Source of the DNA: Rugalucina vietnamica | Lineage: Eukaryota; Mollusca; Bivalvia; Lucinida; Lucinidae | Reading direction: 5' to 3' | DNA length: 64,000 bases | Assembly (NCBI GenBank): GCA_964017185.1 | Contig: OZ024874.1 | Coordinates: 54,973,356 to 55,037,355 of the forward strand | In this document: positions 1 through 10,735 of the stretch, piece after piece | Position numbering within the stretch: position 1 is the stretch's first letter | How the letters are laid out: every line of letters begins with the position of its first letter | Notes under the pieces: model-generated | Database searches by the model: none | Told to the model about the DNA's origin: nothing | What the model saw: only the letters and a program-made list of their open reading frames with translations | Made by a program: the position numbers and the translations under genes

Positions 1-2490
1 AGATTATATTTATATAAAGCTAGAGGGCAACAGTGCATTGCATTAATCATCTGTTTGATACCAATATAAGCAATCTAGGTCTATAAGCAGCCGAGGCACA
101 AAACTTTGTTATTTTGTAGGTACATGTATATCCTTTATTTTCCAAAGTTTTCAGCGATTTCTTAAGTTTTTATTCGTATTAATGAGTATGCAAATTAAAT
201 GGTTTGCTTATTTGGTATGAAGGAAAAAGTGCTGCGCCCATGGATGCCTTTGATGAAGATTAGTTTTAAATAACAATTGAAATAATCATTGTCTACGCGC
301 CAGCGCGTAGACTACTCTAAGGTTTGAGATTGACCTACTTACAAGACAACTCATACACCTCTCTACAACTGCAACTGCACGTTTGAGTCTAGTGGCTTGA
401 CCATCGTGTTAGTAGGATTCCGGGTCGTTTCGCCAAGGACCGTGTAAACACCCCCAAACACCCATGCAAACCTCCCTTTGGCTGGTAACATTTGTACCAG
501 TGGTGCATTAGGTACCAAAAATGAGGCAAATTGTTAAATTAGTGAAACTGGTGCGTGATTGCATTCTATCTAAGCAACAACGGAATGAAATGAACCGACG
601 GTATTGTGACGCTATATGGTCAGGTATGAAAGCTTTGACCGTGCGCCACCTGCCGTGTAGCCAATTACATTCCTTCCAAGCCACAACGGAATGAAATGAA
701 CCGACAGTATTGTGACGGTCGATTGTCAAGTATGAAAGCTTTCACAGCGCTGCGTTTTATTTCTGTTCAGTCAAATGCACCACGATGAAATGGGAGTACG
801 GTCAGATTCTTTGACATTCTAGTTTATATATGCGAAGCGTAGACCAAGCTTTTTGTTAAAGCTTATACTTGTTTATTTGTTTTGTTCAAGATGAAGCTTA
901 TCTTCTCTGCTCTACATATATTTCAGCATTAGAAAGGCAGTATTTGAATACCCTTTATTCTATACATAGATTCATAGGCATGATTTTTAGAAATGAATAA
1001 GTAATATCTGTTGTTTTATTTACATTAAAGACTTTCAATTACTCATAGGAAACATAAAGTCTTCACCTTGTTCTGAAATATTACATGTAGACAGCGACCT
1101 TCATAATTCATAACATGTAATATTACATGCGTTACATTATTCAGTAAGATCTCTGAGCCTAGGTTCTTGGTAACAGTCGCAACAGTTGTTCAAAGCTTTG
1201 TTACTCAACTATCAAGGAAGCATCAAAATCATAAAATATAACAACTATTCCAAAGAAATAACATGTAATAGGTAAATAGTAATACATCATTTGGCATATG
1301 AGACTGGGGGTTAGGCTGCTGAATACTTCATTTTAGACAATGCATATAAGAAAGAAAAAATAAATTGTGTGTGTCATTTGTACATGGTAATGGAAATAAA
1401 TATCTTGTTTTTGGCAAAATGCATAGAACACCTACAAAAGTGGATGACGCCACTTAAAATTGTGTTTTTCAAAGGATATTTTAATTTACATAACATGTAA
1501 ACATTACAGTCAGTGGAGGTCAGAAGTTTGTTCAAACAGCTTTAATGATAAAGTGCTGTCATTTTTCTGTAGCTCAAACAGTCCTATCATATTTTCATTT
1601 TTTACCAGTAATGTATGTAACAGCCTATCACATGACAATGCCTCGATGCTCAGAGTGCAAACTTCTCTTATTCAACCAAGCTTGAGTTTTCTCTAAATTA
1701 AATGCTTTTCTATTGTCCAAAGACAGTACTCAACACCTGTTTCAGCAAAAAATGACTAACCAAAGTGATATTATGAAGCTATTTCTTTGTTTTGAGCCTT
1801 ACTTATTGACAAATTAACTCTGTTACATACGTTACATGTCACAAAAAGCTAAAATAAAATTGTCAAACACATAAATTTTGTAAAAAAAAAAAATATTTTG
1901 CTAGCTTCCTTTTTTTGCAGATATTGGCTCTAAGGTTTTTTAAAATGAATTTTCAAGTTGACGGGTCACTACAGAATGACGCAAATACAGGGATTTATTC
2001 TGTTTATAGTGTTACACTATGGACAATTATTTATACTGTAAGGATCTATAGCCTTCCATTATCTTAAAATAGTCTATTACTTTCTAAAGTTTAATGCAGA
2101 ATCAAACAATTAGGCAAAGTGAACCAATTAACAAAAGACTATAATTTACAATTCAAAATAAAATTTTAGACATCTCTTACAGATGGCGTAGTTACGTCCT
2201 TAAAGCGTAACGTATGTAACTTTATTTTTGTTTTAAAAAGCATATTCAAGTCTCACTAGCAACTATATGTAATTACTAGCAGCTGCAATGAAAACATATT
2301 GCATGAACATGAAAATAGGCAATATATTTATGGTTTGGGAATCTGCTGGCTGTACTAGAAGTCACAAATCAAATAAGCTAGGGTATGCCCTTCTAACCCA
2401 CAATAAAAGTACTTTTGCAAGACCAAAAAAAATTAAAACATTGGTTTTCATACTTCCCAAAGACAGTACTAAACAACCATACAAAGGAAA
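1..2490. other. AT-rich intergenic DNA, no gene seen
   Basis: I see no coding exon or RNA gene. The stretch lies beyond the 3' end of the minus-strand AMBRA1 gene. It contains a perfect 22-bp palindrome at 291-312 (centre CGCGCCAGCGCG), a diverged direct repeat of period 106 around 575-745 (shared core AACGGAATGAAATGAACCGAC, shortened here to its repeated half), and several ACATGTAA inverted motifs near 1080-1135. Open frames here are short and have no recognisable domain. Confidence 0.6.
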
Positions 2491-2499
2491 TTTTTGCTA

Positions 2500-2862
2500 A
2501 ACAGCTGGCCACCTAAAGTGCATTTTTGGTGGCTTTTTCCCATCTGGCACCTTCACTACGATGCTACATACCAAGTTTGGTTGAAATTGGTCGACCGTCT
2601 CCGGAGATTTTTAAGGTTCTTACCATACTTGCACCTTTTTTTTACCATACGTATATGGACATCTTGGGTCATCTTGGTGGACCATTTATATAAACCATGA
2701 GCCCCGTTTCCCAGGAATACTCATCATATTGTTTGGCTTTAATGGGCCAAGCAGTTTCAGATGAGAAAAATTCGAACATTTTGAAGGACGACAGTGACAA
2801 CGACGGTGCGTGCTTATCCTATCAGCTCTCCTATGAGCCTTTGTCTCAGGTTAACTAAAAAG
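2500..2862 (+). repeat. Single-unit tandem-core (pearl/HINE-like) element
   Basis: This has the phrase order of the 454-bp tandem-core family at 9217-10532 and 36752-39012: 'catcttgggtcatcttggtgg', then an 'accatttatataaac' block, a 'tttggctttaatggg' block, a short GAC/ACGA-rich tail and a terminal CTCAGGTTAACTAAAAA-like end. It is diverged and holds only about one unit. I infer a non-autonomous Helitron-like element; the exact 5' end is unclear. Confidence 0.55.
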
Positions 2863-3383
2863 GTATAACCCTGTACATCCTAGTCCTACCATATAAAAGT
2901 GTGGTGAAATGTGTTATACATGTTACAGATATGTTACCCTGGTGAATATTGATGGATATTCCTGTAGCTTACCGGACACAGTTCCTCGTTGTTACCTTAA
3001 AGGTCATAGAAATCATTTAGTTTCATATCAACTTAGAAGTATAATTCGTTTTAGATTCACAAGTCTTAAGAACAGCTTACTCTATATCAGTGATGAAATC
3101 CACCTTTAATCTGGCTGAGTTAAAACTCAGCAAAGATCGATGGTTGGTAGCGTTGCCTGTACGGTCGTAGATCTAACCAAATTTGGAAATGCTAGCCTTA
3201 GTGGTCAAACTGTTCCGTTATAATGAATGAGATATCAGACAACGCAGTAACTATTGTTGTTGACTTTAATATACATCAAATATTTTAATATTGTGGAAAT
3301 TCTCATTATAGACGAAAAAACAAAGCGACAGATTGGCCATAACAATTTTTATAGTCATTAGCCTGTTGGGGTTATTAAAAACA

Positions 3384-4180
3384 GCAGTCACACATTAGCG
3401 TATAACCCAAACGCGCGCCGGGCGTATGAAAAATCTCAACACGCTGAAGATTTTGGATGTATAAAAATTAACTTGTATCTTTAACTCGCTTCAGCAGTTA
3501 CACATTAGCATGTGACTGAGGCGTGTGCCGGACGTATGAAAAATCTCAAAGTTTTAGAACTTGCGTTTGTGTTAGGTCACAGACACGCTAAGCACGCGCT
3601 ATAGATGCACAGCAAACGTTCAACGCGCGTCTCACACACGCTTGGGACACAGTACTGAAGCATTATCTCATAAAATCGGAACGCACATGTAGCGCACACT
3701 GACGTGCCTGTAACGCATGTGGAACTTAATGGAAACGTATAAGTCACACGCCCGTGACACGCCGAGCTTCTAGAAAATTTTAAGCATGTTTAAATTTTTT
3801 TGATCACAAACGCGCATGAAACGCGTGACGAGTTTAAGCGATGTACGACGACGCGCACCAGACTTACACCAAGCGTACCCAACGTACTTGTGTTCTTGCT
3901 TCCAACGTGTCTTCGACGTGCATCTGGCGTATAAGGAATTTCTGTTTGTTTGTGTTGAGGCTTAACGTCCCAGTCAACAATTTTTCAGTCATGTTGGGGC
4001 GGAGCCAACGCTTCCTGGGTTTAACTAGTACTGTAGGGAGTTAATGTGTCTTGCTCAAGGACAACACGATGACGCCTGTGGCGATCGAACCCAGGACCTC
4101 TCGATTCGGAATCCGACGATCTACCACTACGCCACCGTGCTCCATGTGCACGTTTCACCTATACGCTAATGTATGACTGC
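3384..4180. mobile_element. TIR element D, split by a SINE
   Basis: The ends are inverted copies of GCAGTCACACATTAGCGTAT with one mismatch (3384-3404 and 4160-4180). The interior is unusually CpG/ACGC-rich for this window (3400-3860). A second copy of the same element lies at 58146-59431 in the opposite orientation, and internal sections align well. A SINE (3945-4145) sits inside near the right end, so element D is older than the SINE insertion. No transposase frame is present, so it is a MITE-type element of unknown superfamily. Confidence 0.7.
3945..4145 (-). repeat. tRNA-derived SINE, copy 1
   Basis: On the minus strand the 5' end has a box-A-like GGCGTAGTGGTAGA and a box-B GGTTCGATCGCC, then a body with TTGAGCAAGACAC, AACATGACTGAAAA and the 3' section TTGACTGGGACGTTAAGC before a short AAACA-rich tail. 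The same body recurs at 11826-12275, 26866-27085 and 35305-35440. The cloverleaf does not close at the acceptor stem, so it is a SINE head, not a tRNA gene. Confidence 0.75.
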
Positions 4181-4189
4181 TATTTTAAG

Positions 4190-4960
4190 ACGTACGTAGG
4201 CGGCTACCTCCGATGTTCAAGGTCGAACTGACAAAACTGCGAACTCTTCTGAGACATTGTTTGCTTTTGTTCCCTAAAAACATGAAAAAGATCAAGATCA
4301 AATAGGCTAGAGTTGATTAATGCCTTTGGCTCAGGTGAGAGCCTTTGGCTCAGTTTATTCCGAAAACACAAAATATCTTACTCTTCATCATTTATTTTAC
4401 TTTAAAACAGATTGCACCACATTGCAAACACAGGACTTATTAACAAAATTACTATCAAAAAGTCAAAAACAAACTGTTCCATGACAAAAGAACTCTTTTT
4501 ACATCTGAACCACAATTGTTAATACTTTTATATCAAAAAGAACAAAGCAAGCAATTTTGATGCATTTTCATTTTTCCATTCTTTTTACATCTTCTATTGA
4601 TGGGATATGCAAATTTCTTCCATCTCAATATATGTAGTTTATATTAAACCATACAAATTTCACAATTATAACCAAATAACAATAACTCTTTCTTTTTGAG
4701 CTCATTACAGTTGTCTTATTTATTACTATCGAAACGACTTAGGCGTGTTATGTATACATGTACTATACAAATTTGATTGGAAATTTTTATTTGGTAACCA
4801 ACTTTCAAAATTTTTGCAATACTTTTTAAGACTTTTACAATGCAAAAAGGTGTCATAATCATATATTTCTCAAGATGAGTTGTTCCAGAAAAGCGTGATT
4901 TTATTAAATTCAATTTCTGAAAGATAGTGTAAGGACAGTAATCAGAACCCTGAAGGTATG
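4190..4960. other. AT-rich intergenic DNA
   Basis: No gene is seen. The only recognisable piece is a doubled 'gcctttggctcag(gtgag)' at 4322-4352, matching the 3' terminal hairpin of the 454-bp tandem-core family, probably a remnant. Confidence 0.5.
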
Positions 4961-4964
4961 ATTT

Positions 4965-5134
4965 GAGCCGATGCATGGGAAAACCAATGCATATGCGAAA
5001 ACAAAGACGCAGATCACAACTGCACAGCTGATCAGCGCCTTTGTTTTCGCCACACGGACAGTACAATTCCTCCAGGCCAGTTTGTGTCGGACCTGGTCGG
5101 AACCCAAATTTTTGGTTTTCTCATGCACTGGCTC
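4965..5134 (+). mobile_element. Family 1 MITE, internally deleted, TSD ATTT
   Basis: It begins GAGCCGATGCATGGGAAAAC and ends GTTTTCTCATGCACTGGCTC, a terminal inverted repeat. The flanks carry a perfect 4-bp duplication ATTT (4961-4964 and 5135-5138). The internal hairpin region is shortened, giving 170 bp against ~235 bp for full copies. It has no coding capacity. Confidence 0.85.
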
Positions 5135-5255
5135 ATTTCTAAAGAGCAACTAATATAAAAGTCACATCATGAGAATTCATTACAACAGATAAACTTTCTC
5201 ATTCATAAGGCATCAGTGCAGTTGTAATACCTACTGTATACTCAATTGGTTCACA

Positions 5256-5526
5256 TAACGAAAACATGCCCATGCAACAGTCAATTTTTTCTCTATTAGC
5301 TGTAAAACTTGAAAAATTTCAGTTTAATTTTTTACATGATGATTTTTTTAGTTAATTAAAAAAAAAAATAGATTGTGGGTACATGTTAGAACCGCCTCAG
5401 CAAGGCAATTTTAACGTCTTAACGAGTATCCACAATCCGTTTTGGATCAAAAATAAGAAAAATTCTTTATTCCTGTACATCCCAGTTGTAAGTTGATATA
5501 AAGTTCATGGACATGTGTTGCTGATG
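5256..5526. mobile_element. Family 3 palindromic MITE
   Basis: The left end is CATAACGAAAACATGCCCATGC and the right end is GGACATGTGTTGCTGATG, imperfect inverted repeats typical of this family. The centre is the family palindrome, TAGATTGTGGGTAC..GTTAGAACCGCC followed by its inverted copy (5371-5445), here decayed. Related copies lie at 6053, 10993, 13055, 16885, 20406, 20849 and 48870. Confidence 0.7.
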
Positions 5527-5865
5527 ATGTGGTCACTTCCTGTGAGGCTTAGTCAGGGGGCGCGGTAGGCAATATCCTATATTCTTGCACACCAGATAGA
5601 GAAATCTTACGTTTTACCCCATGTGAGAAATTCTTATCCCACCCTCGTTATATCACCCCAGTCGCACACTGCGTTCAAGTGTTCTTTTTTAACATTGGTT
5701 GTTTAGGACGTCACGTTATTTCGTCGCTAAGCGCACACGTCACAATGACGTAAAAGGTTTTAATTCAAAATGGCGGACGTCGCGATTGTAGCGTTTTTCT
5801 AGGTAAATAGTATGAAAATCAAGTTTCGCCGCATTAAGGCGTGCAAGAAAAAGAATCCATCATGC
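5527..5865. other. Non-coding stretch with a CpG-richer section
   Basis: No gene is seen. Positions 5650-5800 are rich in ACGT/GACGT words compared with the AT-rich surroundings, possibly part of an unrecognised repeat. Confidence 0.4.
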
Positions 5866-5982
5866 GTGTCAGGTATGGATAGACAAATCTGTCCCTCAGG
5901 TCACAGTTTGGCATCACTTGGCTGAGCCTCGTGATTCCAAACTGTGACCCTCAGGACAGATTTGTCTGTCCATCCCTGACAC
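5866..5982. repeat. 117-bp hairpin element
   Basis: GTGTCAGG(T)ATGGATAGACAAATCTGTCC and onward is matched by its reverse complement ending at 5982 (GACAGATTTGTCTGTCCATC..CTGACAC), giving two arms of about 50 bp around a short loop. A single arm-like fragment occurs near 53845-53893 (CATCGTGATGCAAAACAGTGACCCTGAGGACAG). Confidence 0.75.
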
Positions 5983-6052
5983 TCATGTAAGATTCTTATA
6001 TTCCAAACTAAACAGTGCACAATATACCACAGTACAATGGTACAGCATGATC

Positions 6053-6340
6053 ATCAGGATAACATGTCCGTGTAATGTTATACCTCCTTATACCTCACAT
6101 TTCTAAATTAGCAGAACTGGGGTATGCAGGGGATGGCCTATTTTTCTCATTTTTGCTCTAAAACATAAATTGCGGTTACTCGTTAGAACCGCCTCACCGA
6201 GGCAGTTCTAACGTGTACCCACAATTTATGTTTTGAGCAAAATTAAGAAAAATATCAATACTTTTCTACTGCAGATTCTTAATTTTTGCAATTTAGGAAA
6301 AATATGTATATTACATTGGCTTGTTTTCATATTGGTCTTG
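6053..6340. mobile_element. Family 3 palindromic MITE
   Basis: It starts ATCAGGATAACATGTCCGTG and has the central palindrome ATTGCGGTTACTCGTTAGAA..TTCTAACGTGTACCCACAAT at about 6168-6230. The right end (TGTATATTACATTGGCTTG) is diverged. It is non-coding. Confidence 0.65.
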
Positions 6341-6404
6341 TTTTAATATTGGTAATGGTTTAGTCTGTATGTTACATGGGCATGTTTTCATAATGAGAAC
6401 TGGT

Positions 6405-7080
6405 TTAGAAGTAACAATGGCTCCATCTCAACATGACTGAAAATTGATTGACTAACACATAAAAAGGTACAAGCAGGCAAAGATCAGGAAAAGGCGCAAT
6501 CAGAAAAAGACTCCCACTCCAAAAACCGAGGTGGGAAAAAACCAAACCAACAATCAGGCACCCACACCATGAAACATATCGTAAGCCGAATGAGCAGCTA
6601 TTTCCCAATAGGTGGCCACTCAGTTACCTTAACTTAACTAAAAATATGAAAACACACATAAGGCGCCAACAGCACAAAAAATTTTAAACACCAAGACATA
6701 AAACAAAAAGAACCACCACAGAAGCATCGACCCGGAACGACCAGCAACACAAAGCCACCGGCGGGCCTAAACCGGTTTTACAGGTACCTAACCTCACCCT
6801 CAGCTTCCGCAGTGGTTCACAACATTTAGTTAGTTCTTCGGTCCTCGTGGTGAATCTCTAACTAGTCAATGAATCATCAAGAACAAACAAATAAATCATG
6901 ATAAACATCCTGATGAATCAAAAACCAGGACTCACAGATTGAGTAAGCTGCCCGACGATGGAGATCCCTGGGCGCCGAATAACCTACTAACTCCGGAGCA
7001 AAAGAAAAACACCAGTTGGACCCCGGTGGGCCAAGCAACAGACAAGAAGCTCCGGCCCCAACCAACTAAAATGAATAGCT
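6405..7080 (-). other. 3' flank of the Penelope-like element
   Basis: This lies downstream of the reverse transcriptase stop at 7081. Short open frames here are not convincing proteins. A SINE tail fragment (CAACATGACTGAAAATTGATTGACT) is at 6427-6452. I read the stretch as 3' untranslated sequence of the retroelement plus flank, without a defined end. Confidence 0.45.
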
Positions 7081-8337
7081 TTAAGTCGGGGCCATCATAG
7101 AGTCTGACGCCCGACCCACCGGCGTGCAATTAAAGAAGGCAGCATAGTTATCAACCATGATTGGGTTAAAAACTAAGCATGCAGACTGTCGCATAACATT
7201 CAAGTTATAACCTATACGTCTGTAACGTGATATGATTTTTCCGAACTGAAGAGAAAAATCATTTATTCCTTTAAGTTTCTTTAATTTGTAAACCAAGTCA
7301 CCATAAAATTCAGGTTCCGAAAGGCCCTCACTTAAAAGTGTCTTTAACCCAACATTATATTTGGAAATCAATTCATAGTGTCTACGATAAAATTTAGAAA
7401 AGGTTTTTCGAAGTTTATGATACCGATAGCCCTGTTGGAGAAGTTTTGCCGTTAAACATTTATTTCGAGCGTTGAAGTCTGTAACATGATTGCAGACTCT
7501 AGCAAACCTAATAAGTTGCGAAATGTATACACCATAAGAAGCACGACGAGGAACGTCACCATCCAAAAAAGGAAAATTTACTATATCAAAATCAAAGTCA
7601 TCGCGCTTATCATAAATTTTAGAAGAAACAAATCCATTTGCAACAGAAAGATGTAGATCTAAAAAGGGGGCTTCGGTATCTGAGATATTAGCTTTGTTCA
7701 ACTGAAGTTCAGGTGGATAAATTTGATTGACCATACCTTCAAAATAAGGGTTGTCAATGTTCAAAAGGTCATCGAGGTACCTAGATGTGGAATTAAAAGC
7801 CTCGATAACATCAGCTTGATTATCATGGTTAAGAGAATCCATGAAATCTCTTTCGTAGCAGTATAAAAATAAATCAGCTACGAGAGGTGCGCAATTTGTA
7901 CCCATCGGAATTCCAACAATTTGTCTGTATAACTTGGTCCCAAATCTAATATAAATATTATCAAGGAGATAGGATAAGGCGTCGCACACATTCTGACATG
8001 ACCAAAGGGTATACCGACTTTGGTCAGAGGAAGTGAAAAAAGCCTTTCTGTCATTACATGCCAAATAAAGTGAACCATAGTTTTTTAATGCCCTTTTGAA
8101 GGTCCACTCTATCAAATCCAGAAGTTTTTCTTTAATTAGATTATGTGGTAATGTTGTATACAGAGTAGAAAAATCATATGTGGACAAGCTTGTCGCACGG
8201 AACCCTCTACACTTCAATTTACTGAGCACCTCACCAGAATTTTTTATTGACCAAAACCAATTTTTATTTGAAGTTTCATACACTGTCTCACAGTATCTTA
8301 TAACATGAGATTTGATAGCAGTAAAGTTATAACTCAA
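7081..8337 (-). CDS. Penelope-like reverse transcriptase, 5'-truncated
   Basis: A 418-codon open frame without an ATG start (the frame opens at a TTG), so the N-terminus is missing. Reverse-transcriptase motifs are visible: STYDFSTLYTTLPHNLI, then VGIPMGTNCAPLVADLFL (motif B-like), SRYLDDLLNID with the YLDD catalytic box, and TEAPFLDLHLSV. The C-terminal third is basic (LLQQGYRYHKLRKTFSKFYR) and ends ASDSMMAPT. No GIY-YIG endonuclease is visible in or directly after the frame. The motif style resembles Penelope-like elements more than LINEs or LTR elements; that family call is from memory. The frame is intact but N-terminally truncated, so it is probably not functional. Upstream in-frame codons (8338-8400) contain stops. 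Confidence 0.65.
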   Translation of the reverse strand: MSYNFTAIKSHVIRYCETVYETSNKNWFWSIKNSGEVLSKLKCRGFRATSLSTYDFSTLYTTLPHNLIKEKLLDLIEWTFKRALKNYGSLYLACNDRKAFFTSSDQSRYTLWSCQNVCDALSYLLDNIYIRFGTKLYRQIVGIPMGTNCAPLVADLFLYCYERDFMDSLNHDNQADVIEAFNSTSRYLDDLLNIDNPYFEGMVNQIYPPELQLNKANISDTEAPFLDLHLSVANGFVSSKIYDKRDDFDFDIVNFPFLDGDVPRRASYGVYISQLIRFARVCNHVTDFNARNKCLTAKLLQQGYRYHKLRKTFSKFYRRHYELISKYNVGLKTLLSEGLSEPEFYGDLVYKLKKLKGINDFSLQFGKIISRYRRIGYNLNVMRQSACLVFNPIMVDNYAAFFNCTPVGRASDSMMAPT

Positions 8338-8444
8338 TCAACCAATCTAATTAGTATCAGATTTGTGTAAACAATGACATTTTGCATTATTTCTTTTACA
8401 TATTAGGCAAATATTGTACATGATCTTCGTTTCAAAATCTAAAT

Positions 8445-8677
8445 GAGCCGCTGCATGGGAAAATCAACAATCTGCATATGTGAAAACAAAGGCGAAGATC
8501 AGCTTCGCAGTAACTGCGAAGCTGATCAGCGCCTTTGTTTTCCCTACACAGATAGTATAATCCCTCTTCTTTTTATATCCGAAATTTCAAGCTTCAAGCT
8601 GCTTCTGTTATTGTACAGGCTGGTTTGTGTCGGACCTGGTCAGAACCCAAATTGTTGGTTTTCTCATGCACAGGCTC
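8445..8677 (+). mobile_element. Family 1 MITE
   Basis: A full-length copy, GAGCCGCTGCATGGGAAAATC at the left and TTTTCTCATGCACAGGCTC at the right. The central hairpin GATCAGCTTCGCAGTAACTG..CGAAGCTGATC is at about 8498-8529. The flanks are AAAT and ATTA, so the duplication is not exact. Confidence 0.8.
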
Positions 8678-8773
8678 ATTAATATAACAAAGCAACAGAC
8701 TTCCCTTATTTCATTAATTGGAAATGCATTTTTTCTGTTTTGTGTTGTTCTTTAAACCACTAAAAACACAACT

Positions 8774-9009
8774 GAGCCACCGCATCAGAAAACCAACAAT
8801 TTGCATAGGCGAAAAACAAAGGCGCAGGTCAGCTTCTCAGTACCTGCGAAGCTGATCAGCGCATTTGCTTTCCCTAAACAGATAGTACAGTCCCTCTTCT
8901 TCCTAAACCCGAAATTTCAAGGTTCTAGCCTTCTTCTGTGATTGTACAGCCTGGTTAGTGTTGGACCTGTTCGAAAACCCAAATTGTTGTTTTTCTCATG
9001 CAAAGGCTC
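8774..9009 (+). mobile_element. Family 1 MITE
   Basis: GAGCCACCGCATCAGAAAACC at the left and TTTTTCTCATGCAAAGGCTC at the right. The central hairpin is degraded in its left arm (GTCAGCTTCTCAGTACCTGC). It lies 97 bp from the preceding copy in the same orientation. Confidence 0.8.
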
Positions 9010-9175
9010 AAGTAATTTAAATTTTGTTTCCACCTTTCATGGCTACCTGGTATACTTTATTTAATATATGAACCGCAATGTGAAAAAACAGGCCTTCCGG
9101 TTTCCAGCCAGGTCTGGATAATACCTTGCTCATACAAAATATTTGCTAATGAAGATACTCTATACAAATAAGTTT

Positions 9176-10713
9176 GAGCCACTGTAAAAGAAAACCAACA
9201 ATCTGCAAATACAAAAACCAGAGGACCAATGGTCCTGTAAACGCTCACCTGAGACCTGAGACATATACCAATAAACTTGTTTGACTAGAATGGTAATATA
9301 CATGTATATAACCCCAGGGCAGGGTCAGAGCAATGTCTGGAGTCAATTTCATTTTTAAATCACAAAGATTCAGTCCATTTGCCAATTTACTGCAAGTTTT
9401 GCCCTTCAAATGACATTGTAACGATTTTCCCCATTCAAATGCATGGGCAACCTAAGTTGACCTTGCCGTAAAAAAGGTCAAGGTCATCCCAGGGTCATGA
9501 TTTATATAAACTTTGTAGAGCTCCATTGCCTGATGCTTCATGCCAAGACTCAAACCCATAGGCCTTCTGGTTCTGGGCCCAAAATATTTTCATAAACATA
9601 AATCTTCTGTCCATTTGCTCATTCCTAGCAAATTTTCAGCCATTAAATGACATTTTCCTATTTTTCCCCATTCAAATGCATGGGCGGCCTAAGTTGACCT
9701 TGCTGTAAAAAAGGTCAAGGGCATCCCAGGGTCATAATTTATATAAACTTTGTGGAGCTCCATTGCCTGATGCTTCATGTCAAGTTTCAAAATCATAGGC
9801 CTTCTGGTTCTGGAGAAGAAGATTTTTAAAGGTTTATGCTATTTATAGGCATGGTGGCCATCTTGGTCATGTGACCTGGACCATTTATATAAACTTTTTT
9901 TCCCTCTTCCTAAGGATGCTCCACATGAAGTTTGGCTTTGATTGGCCAAGCGGTTTCAGAGGAGAAGATGTTTCAATATTATGGAAATATACATGTATAT
10001 AGCCCCGGGGCAGGGGCAAACAACCCCCAGGGGCCAAAATTTTTCCATAAACATTAATTTTCTGTCTATTTGCCTATTCCCAGTAAGTTTTACCCATTTA
10101 ATAGCATTTTACCATTTTTCCCCATTCAAATGCATTGGAGACCTAAGTTGACCTTGCCGTAAAATAGGTCAAGGTCATCGCAGGGTCATGATTTATATAA
10201 ACTTTGTAGAGCTTCTTTCTGTGATGCTTCATGCCAAGTTTCAAAATCATAGGCCTTCTGGTTCCTGAGAAGAAGATTTTTAAAAGTTTTTGCTATTTAT
10301 AGCCATAGCGGCCATCTTGGTCATGTGACCTGGACCATTTATATAAACTTTCGTTCCCCCTTCCTAAGGATGCTCCACATGAAGTTTGGCTTTGATTGGC
10401 CAAGCGGTTTCAGAGGAGAAGATCTTTGAAATTGTGGACGACGGACGACGACGGACGACGGACGGACGCCGGAGCATGGGTATACTATAAGCTCACCTGT
10501 GAGCCGAATGTGAGCCTTCGGCTCAGGTGAGGTAAAAAAGGCGCATACCAGCTTGGCGGTAACAGCGAAGCTGATCTGCGCCTTTGTTTTTGCAAACAGG
10601 ATAGTTCAATCCCTCTCCTTCCTTCATCTGAAATTTCTTCTGTGACTGCAAAGGCTGGTTTGTGTTGGACCTGGTCGGAAACCAAAATTGTTAGTTTTCT
10701 CATGTGAAGGCTC
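9176..10713 (+). mobile_element. Family 1 MITE split by a tandem-core element
   Basis: The left half (9176-9216: GAGCCACTGTAAAAGAAAACC..CAATCTGCAAATAC) and right half (10533-10713: AAGGCGCATACCAGCTTGG through TTTTCTCATGTGAAGGCTC) together make one family 1 element. The tandem-core element 9217-10532 is inserted in its A-rich AAAACAAAG segment. The right end lies only 22 bp past the AMBRA1 stop codon, so the AMBRA1 3' UTR would run into it. Confidence 0.75.
9217..10532 (+). repeat. 454-bp-type tandem-core element (pearl/HINE-like)
   Basis: It opens with ACCAGAGGACCAATGGTCCT and an inverted GCTCACCTGAG. Two to three diverged units follow, each with 'aagttgaccttgccgtaaaa', 'gatgcttcatg(c/t)caag' (near 9533, 9769 and 10215), 'gccatcttggtcatgtgacc' and 'gatgctccacatgaag'. 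It then has a GACGGACGACG tail (10435-10468), GGTATACTATAAGCTCACCTG, and a terminal hairpin ending CTCAGGTGAGGTAAAAA. This order (5' palindrome, tandem core, microsatellite, 3' hairpin) is that of bivalve pearl-type, Helitron-associated non-autonomous elements. Confidence 0.8.
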
Positions 10714-10735
10714 AAGATCAAACATGTCCCAGTAC

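Noticed and set aside
4060-4145. tRNA gene on the minus strand
   Set aside because: Box A and box B are present, but the acceptor stem does not close and the sequence continues into a repeated SINE body found at three other places.
10485-10721. 78-codon minus-strand frame next to the AMBRA1 stop
   Set aside because: It lies entirely in family 1 MITE and tandem-core sequence and reads the MITE hairpin; no protein similarity.
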